A program made the position numbers and the translations under genes. The notes beneath the pieces are model-generated. The model did not search any database. It worked only from the letters and a program-made list of their open reading frames with translations, and was not told the origin of the DNA. 64,000 bases of DNA. It comes from Leifsonia shinshuensis. GTDB taxonomy: Bacteria; Actinomycetota; Actinomycetes; Actinomycetales; Microbacteriaceae. Below are positions 62,048 through 64,000 of the stretch, piece by piece. Location: NCBI RefSeq assembly GCF_013410375.1, contig NZ_JACCFL010000001.1:4030001-4094000 (forward strand), written 5' to 3'. The first letter of the stretch is position 1. Each line of letters opens with the position of its first letter.

Positions 62048-62079
62048 CGCGCGAGCCGCCGTCGGCGTCCCGATCCGGG

Positions 62080-62137
62080 GATTCCGCCGACTATCGGAAT
62101 CGGCGCTCGAAACGCCGAATCACCACGTATTCCGTGG
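62080..62137. promoter_or_regulatory. two short inverted repeats before the second permease
   Basis: GATTCCG (62080-62086) pairs with CGGAATC (62095-62101) across 8 nt, and CCACG-TATTC-CGTGG lies at 62123-62137. A TACTAT box at 62202-62207 may be the -10 of the permease gene. Possible operator or terminator elements. Confidence 0.4.
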
Positions 62138-62239
62138 CGAAATCGCCCGATGTGGTATGCGATCCGTCGTTGTCGATTCGGATTTCGTCGCGGAGTGGGC
62201 TTACTATGGCACGTCCCCGACTGCAGCGAAGGAGCTCGC

Positions 62240-63637
62240 GTGTCCACCAACCCCGCCCCCACCGCACTGCGACGGTCCCTCGGCCTCTGGGCGATCGTCG
62301 GCCTCGGCCTCGGTTACATGACCCCGATGACCGTGTTCGACACGTTCGGCATCGTGACCGGTGAGACCAACGGCGTCGTCCCGTCCGCGTACCTGTTCGC
62401 TCTCGTGGCGATGGTGTTCACCGCAGTGAGCTACGGCCGGATGACCCGCGTGTTCCCCTCCGCGGGCTCGGCGTACACCTACGCGTCGGAGACCATCCAC
62501 CCGAACGTCGGCTTCCTGGTCGGCTGGTCGTCGCTGCTCGACTACCTGCTGCTGCCGCTCGTGAACGCGCTGATCGTCCGGCTCTACCTGGAGTCGTTCT
62601 TCCCGCAGGTGCCCGGCTGGATCTGGGTGGTCGGCTACGTCGCGGCGATCACGGCGATGAACCTGTTCAGCATGTCGTCCACCTCCAAGGTCAACGGCAT
62701 CCTGGTCGCGTTCCAGATCGTGCTGATCGGGGTGTTCGTGGCGCTGACCTGGGCGGCGCTGAACGGCGGCGCGGGCACCGGGACGGCCTTCAGCCTGACG
62801 CCGCTGTTCCATGCCGGCGTCAACATCTTCGCCGTGATCGGCGGAGCCACCGTCGTCTGCTTCTCCTTCATCGGCTTCGACGCGATAACGATGTACACCG
62901 AGGAGGCCAAGGACGCCCGCACGGTGCCGAAGGCGATCGTCCTCGCGCTGATGATCGGCGGCGCGATCTTCTTCGTCGCCGCGTGGTTCGCGCAGTCGCG
63001 CTTCCCGACCCTGGCCGGCTTCCACTTCACCGACGACACGCTGCCGGAGATCGCGCTCAAGACCGGCGGCCTCTTCTTCCAGATCCTCTTCATCTCGGCC
63101 GCGGTCGCGGCGGCGGTGGCCTCCAGCCTGGCGTCGCACGCCAGCGTCTCGCGGATGATCTACGTGATGGCCCGCAACGGCAACGGCCGCATCTCGCGCA
63201 CGCTCTCGTTCGTCCACCCGAAGTTCCGCACGCCGGCGGTGGCCGTGCTCCTGGTCGGCGCGGTGTCACTGCTCGCGGCGGCGTTCACGCTGGAGTTCGT
63301 GTCGTCGATGATTAACTTCGGCGCGCTCATCGCCTTCACGATGGTGAACGCGACGGTCATCATCCACTTCGCGATCCGCAAGCGGCAGGTGCACGGCGCG
63401 AAGCAGATCATCCGCAACATCGTGCTGCCGGGCATCGGAATGCTGCTGACCGGTGTGCTGTGGGCCAACCTCCACTTCGACGCACTCACCTATGGCCTGA
63501 TCTGGCTGGCGATCGGCATCGTCACGCTGCTCGTGCTGACCCGCGCCTTCCGCAAGCGCCTCGGCGTGAAGCTGGACGAGGACGGCGACGCCGCGATCAT
63601 CACCCGCGAGGGCGCGCCGTCGGAGGCGGTGCGCTAG
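62240..63637 (+). CDS. APC family amino acid permease 2
   Basis: A 465-aa permease with about twelve membrane spans, paralogous to the one at 55621 (GLGLGYMTPMTVFDTFGIVT; FPSAGSAYTYASETIHPNVG; SFIGFDAITMYTEEAKDART). The GTG at 62240 has GAAGGAG 5 nt upstream; the frame continues further upstream without support. It is a single gene with no enzyme partner. Probably a putrescine/amino acid importer-like protein; the substrate is unknown. Confidence 0.88.
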   Translation: MSTNPAPTALRRSLGLWAIVGLGLGYMTPMTVFDTFGIVTGETNGVVPSAYLFALVAMVFTAVSYGRMTRVFPSAGSAYTYASETIHPNVGFLVGWSSLLDYLLLPLVNALIVRLYLESFFPQVPGWIWVVGYVAAITAMNLFSMSSTSKVNGILVAFQIVLIGVFVALTWAALNGGAGTGTAFSLTPLFHAGVNIFAVIGGATVVCFSFIGFDAITMYTEEAKDARTVPKAIVLALMIGGAIFFVAAWFAQSRFPTLAGFHFTDDTLPEIALKTGGLFFQILFISAAVAAAVASSLASHASVSRMIYVMARNGNGRISRTLSFVHPKFRTPAVAVLLVGAVSLLAAAFTLEFVSSMINFGALIAFTMVNATVIIHFAIRKRQVHGAKQIIRNIVLPGIGMLLTGVLWANLHFDALTYGLIWLAIGIVTLLVLTRAFRKRLGVKLDEDGDAAIITREGAPSEAVR

Positions 63638-63643
63638 GTCGCG

Positions 63644-64000
63644 CTAGTTGCCCCAGGCGGAGGCCGGGGCCGTCACGATCTGGACCGGGCTCGTGCTCCA
63701 GTGCGAGCCGTAGCCGTAGTGGCTGCTCGCCCAGGGCGACGCCCAGATCGCGGCAGCGGTGACGTCCGCGCTGGTGCCCGCGGTGAGCCCGGCGACGACG
63801 GCCGGGTAGCCGCGCTGCAGGTTCTCGGCGCAGTACTTCGCGGCCGTCACCAGGTCGGGGTAGCTGCCGAAACCGGCGCCGCCTCCCGAGCCGTAGCCGT
63901 TGTTGAGCGGGTTGTTGCGGTTCCACCAGTCCGGCGGGCCGTTCTCCTGGCGCATCCAGCGCAGCATGAAGTCGACGTTGGGCTTGGTCGTCGGCCAGCC
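63644..64000 (-). CDS. lysozyme/transglycosylase-like or cell-wall protein, C-terminal part
   Basis: The C-terminal 118 residues of a protein that begins beyond the right edge. It contains LRWMRQENGPPDWWNRNNPL, NNGYGSGGGAGFGSYPDLVT and a Trp/Tyr/Ser-rich end (ASPWASSHYGYGSHW). The pattern matches C-terminal parts of actinobacterial secreted or phage-like muralytic proteins in which Glu in RQENGP is catalytic or structural. Family assignment is tentative. Confidence 0.55.
   Translation of the reverse strand, partial: GWPTTKPNVDFMLRWMRQENGPPDWWNRNNPLNNGYGSGGGAGFGSYPDLVTAAKYCAENLQRGYPAVVAGLTAGTSADVTAAAIWASPWASSHYGYGSHWSTSPVQIVTAPASAWGN

Overview
The window looks like chromosome of a high-GC actinobacterium, most probably a Microbacteriaceae (Leifsonia/Microbacterium type). 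The evidence is codon use, short Shine-Dalgarno sites, several apparently leaderless starts, ATGA/GTGA stop-start overlaps, and gene content (ROK repressors, treY-treZ-glgX, CsbD, actinobacterial C-glycoside deglycosidase genes). This is an inference from the sequence alone.

Layout. (1) 1-7.5 kb is accessory DNA. A leftward Tn7-like operon (tnsA-like, a 76-aa ORF, tnsB-like running off the edge) is followed by a largely non-coding stretch with several families of repeats, a GntR-type regulator, and three related helix-turn-helix proteins with a C-terminal Xre/MbcA/ParS (DUF2384)-like region but no visible RES toxin. A 16-bp GGTG-N8-CACC inverted repeat occurs four times, each near the start of a gene, and links these loci. 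(2) 7.5-33.1 kb is a catabolic island: Gfo/Idh/MocA oxidoreductases, a MetE-like methyltransferase, two ROK repressors, a sugar ABC transporter with its binding lipoprotein, an MFS symporter, a GMC oxidoreductase plus the two subunits of a C-glycoside deglycosidase, a lactonase, an FUSC-type membrane protein, a GntR/FCD regulator, a gallate-type lower pathway (GalB-, GalC/RraA- and GalD/PrpF-like) with a VOC extradiol dioxygenase, a LysR regulator, and a LigM-like O-demethylase with MetF and PurU. (3) 33.1-40.3 kb holds an IS3-type remnant and a type I restriction-modification operon in the order hsdR-hsdS-hsdM, read leftward. A strong terminator follows at 40.2 kb. (4) 40.5-64 kb looks like ordinary chromosome: small membrane proteins, an ArsR/SRPBCC/DHFR-like set, HAD phosphatase, GlxA-type regulator, quinone reductase, RidA, CsbD, treY-treZ-glgX with a serine/threonine kinase, two nitrilase-family amidases with a permease and GntR regulator, acetyl-CoA synthetase, a PHP-domain protein, a second permease and a partial secreted or cell-wall protein.

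How it works together. The most interesting system is the catabolic island. GMC oxidoreductase plus deglycosidase alpha and beta are the known parts for oxidising and cleaving a sugar-carbon-aryl bond. LigM-MetF-PurU remove an aryl O-methyl group and recycle the folate. The dioxygenase with GalB/C/D homologues would open the ring and deliver pyruvate and oxaloacetate. Together they suggest a one-locus route for a C-glycoside of an O-methylated gallic or protocatechuic type aglycone (bergenin is one such natural compound), with sugar uptake and sugar-side dehydrogenases next door. The substrate is inference; the gene families are well supported.
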